Positions 63,637 to 64,000 of a DNA stretch of 64,000 bases are shown piece by piece. Numbering within the stretch: position 1 is the first letter of the stretch; every line of letters starts with the position of its first letter. The notes under the pieces were generated by a model, which saw nothing but the letters and a program-made list of their open reading frames with translations, did not search any database and was not told the origin of the DNA. This stretch comes from Mucilaginibacter gossypiicola (GTDB taxonomy: Bacteria; Bacteroidota; Bacteroidia; Sphingobacteriales; Sphingobacteriaceae): assembly GCF_900110105.1 (NCBI RefSeq), contig NZ_FOCL01000009.1:124001-188000 (forward strand), given 5' to 3'. Position numbers and translations under genes: made by a program.

Positions 63637-63811
63637 GTTGTAATGATAGGCAAAAATTTCTACGGATAGCAATCAAATTGTAAAAAAGATAGTTGAGCAC
63701 TGATACTATTATCTCATTTGCTTGATCAAAAAAATCAAAATGTGTGTTAAAATAACAATTATAAAAAACGTTGCTTATTTTAGTGCTGCTAACCAGATGT
63801 AGTACCCAACC

Positions 63812-64000
63812 ATGACAATCAGGAAAATAACACGTCGTTGTTTAACGCTGTTTTCGATATTAGTTTGCTTTTATGTTCCTTTTTATACGCAGGCACAAAC
63901 TGCGCTGCACTCATTTAAGCTGCAACAGGTTACACTGCTTCCCGGAGTGTTTAAAAACGCGCAATTAACAGACAAGGCATACATACTGGCTTTAGACCCC
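63812..64000 (+). CDS. GH127-type protein, 5' end only
   Basis: The first 63 codons of a gene cut by the window edge. It has a signal peptide (about 1-29: LFSILVCFYVPFYTQAQ) and then HSFKLQQVTLLPGVFKNAQ, LTDKAYILALDP, which matches the start of GH127 / DUF1680 beta-L-arabinofuranosidases (x-F-x-L-x-x-V-x-L-L-x-G-x-F-x-x-A, LxLDPDRLL). With GH13 and GH35-type enzymes nearby it points to plant polysaccharide use. Confidence 0.75.
   Translation, partial: MTIRKITRRCLTLFSILVCFYVPFYTQAQTALHSFKLQQVTLLPGVFKNAQLTDKAYILALDP

Overview
The window looks like a chromosomal segment of a Bacteroidota bacterium, most likely Sphingobacteriaceae and close to Mucilaginibacter or Pedobacter. This is inferred from the Bat (aerotolerance) operon, promoters of the TAnnTTTG / TTG type, many secreted glycosidases and two-domain FtsX permeases without an ATPase, the SMUG2-type glycosylase, and short interspersed repeats typical of this group. 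It holds about 48 protein genes, one certain tRNA gene (initiator tRNA-Met), at least two broken genes and many small palindromic repeats. There is no phage, IS element, CRISPR array or rRNA operon.

Layout. 1-456: repeat-rich leader with a REPIN-like element and a promoter. 457-8869: one long operon encoding MoxR ATPase, a DUF58 protein, a membrane-anchored BatD-like protein, BatA, BatB, BatC, BatD and BatE. 8870-10390: two small orphan genes between copies of an interspersed repeat. 10391-16514: mostly minus-strand genes for a PfkB sugar kinase, an unknown exported protein, a GT4 glycosyltransferase with a PI-PLC-like partner, GluQRS and an atypical SDR. 16628-23571: SMUG2 glycosylase, nucleoside-hydrolase-like protein, GH35-type and GH13 glycosidases and a BamA/TamA-like barrel. 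23624-24969: a frameshifted lipoprotein gene. 25210-31361: two tandem paralogues of unknown function, then a BlaI/BlaR1-type module with three evenly spaced operators and an S41 protease. 31437-39561: a Spy-like small protein, a CRTAC1 lipoprotein, acyltransferases, a quinol-monooxygenase-like protein, a ferredoxin and a short membrane protein. 39803-41271: a self-contained TetR/SDR module with matched operators.

41.4-53.5 kb is the most unusual part. It has a permease remnant, a large MscS channel, two full FtsX/MacB-type permeases and degenerate tRNA-like relics followed by terminators. One permease is in frame behind a membrane-bound AraC-type regulator, giving a 1205-residue protein. The junction sits on a run of eight A and a perfect 10-bp hairpin, so it is either a real sensor-regulator-permease fusion, a slippage-controlled pair of proteins, or a frame error. 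54-64 kb: HAD phosphatase with an acetyltransferase, a Crp-like regulator, tRNA-fMet, an NTF2-like protein, a large outer-membrane barrel, an ECF sigma factor with a likely anti-sigma partner behind a nested palindrome, a C40 peptidase, and the start of a GH127 gene cut by the window edge.

All functions are inferred from motifs read by eye. No database search was possible.
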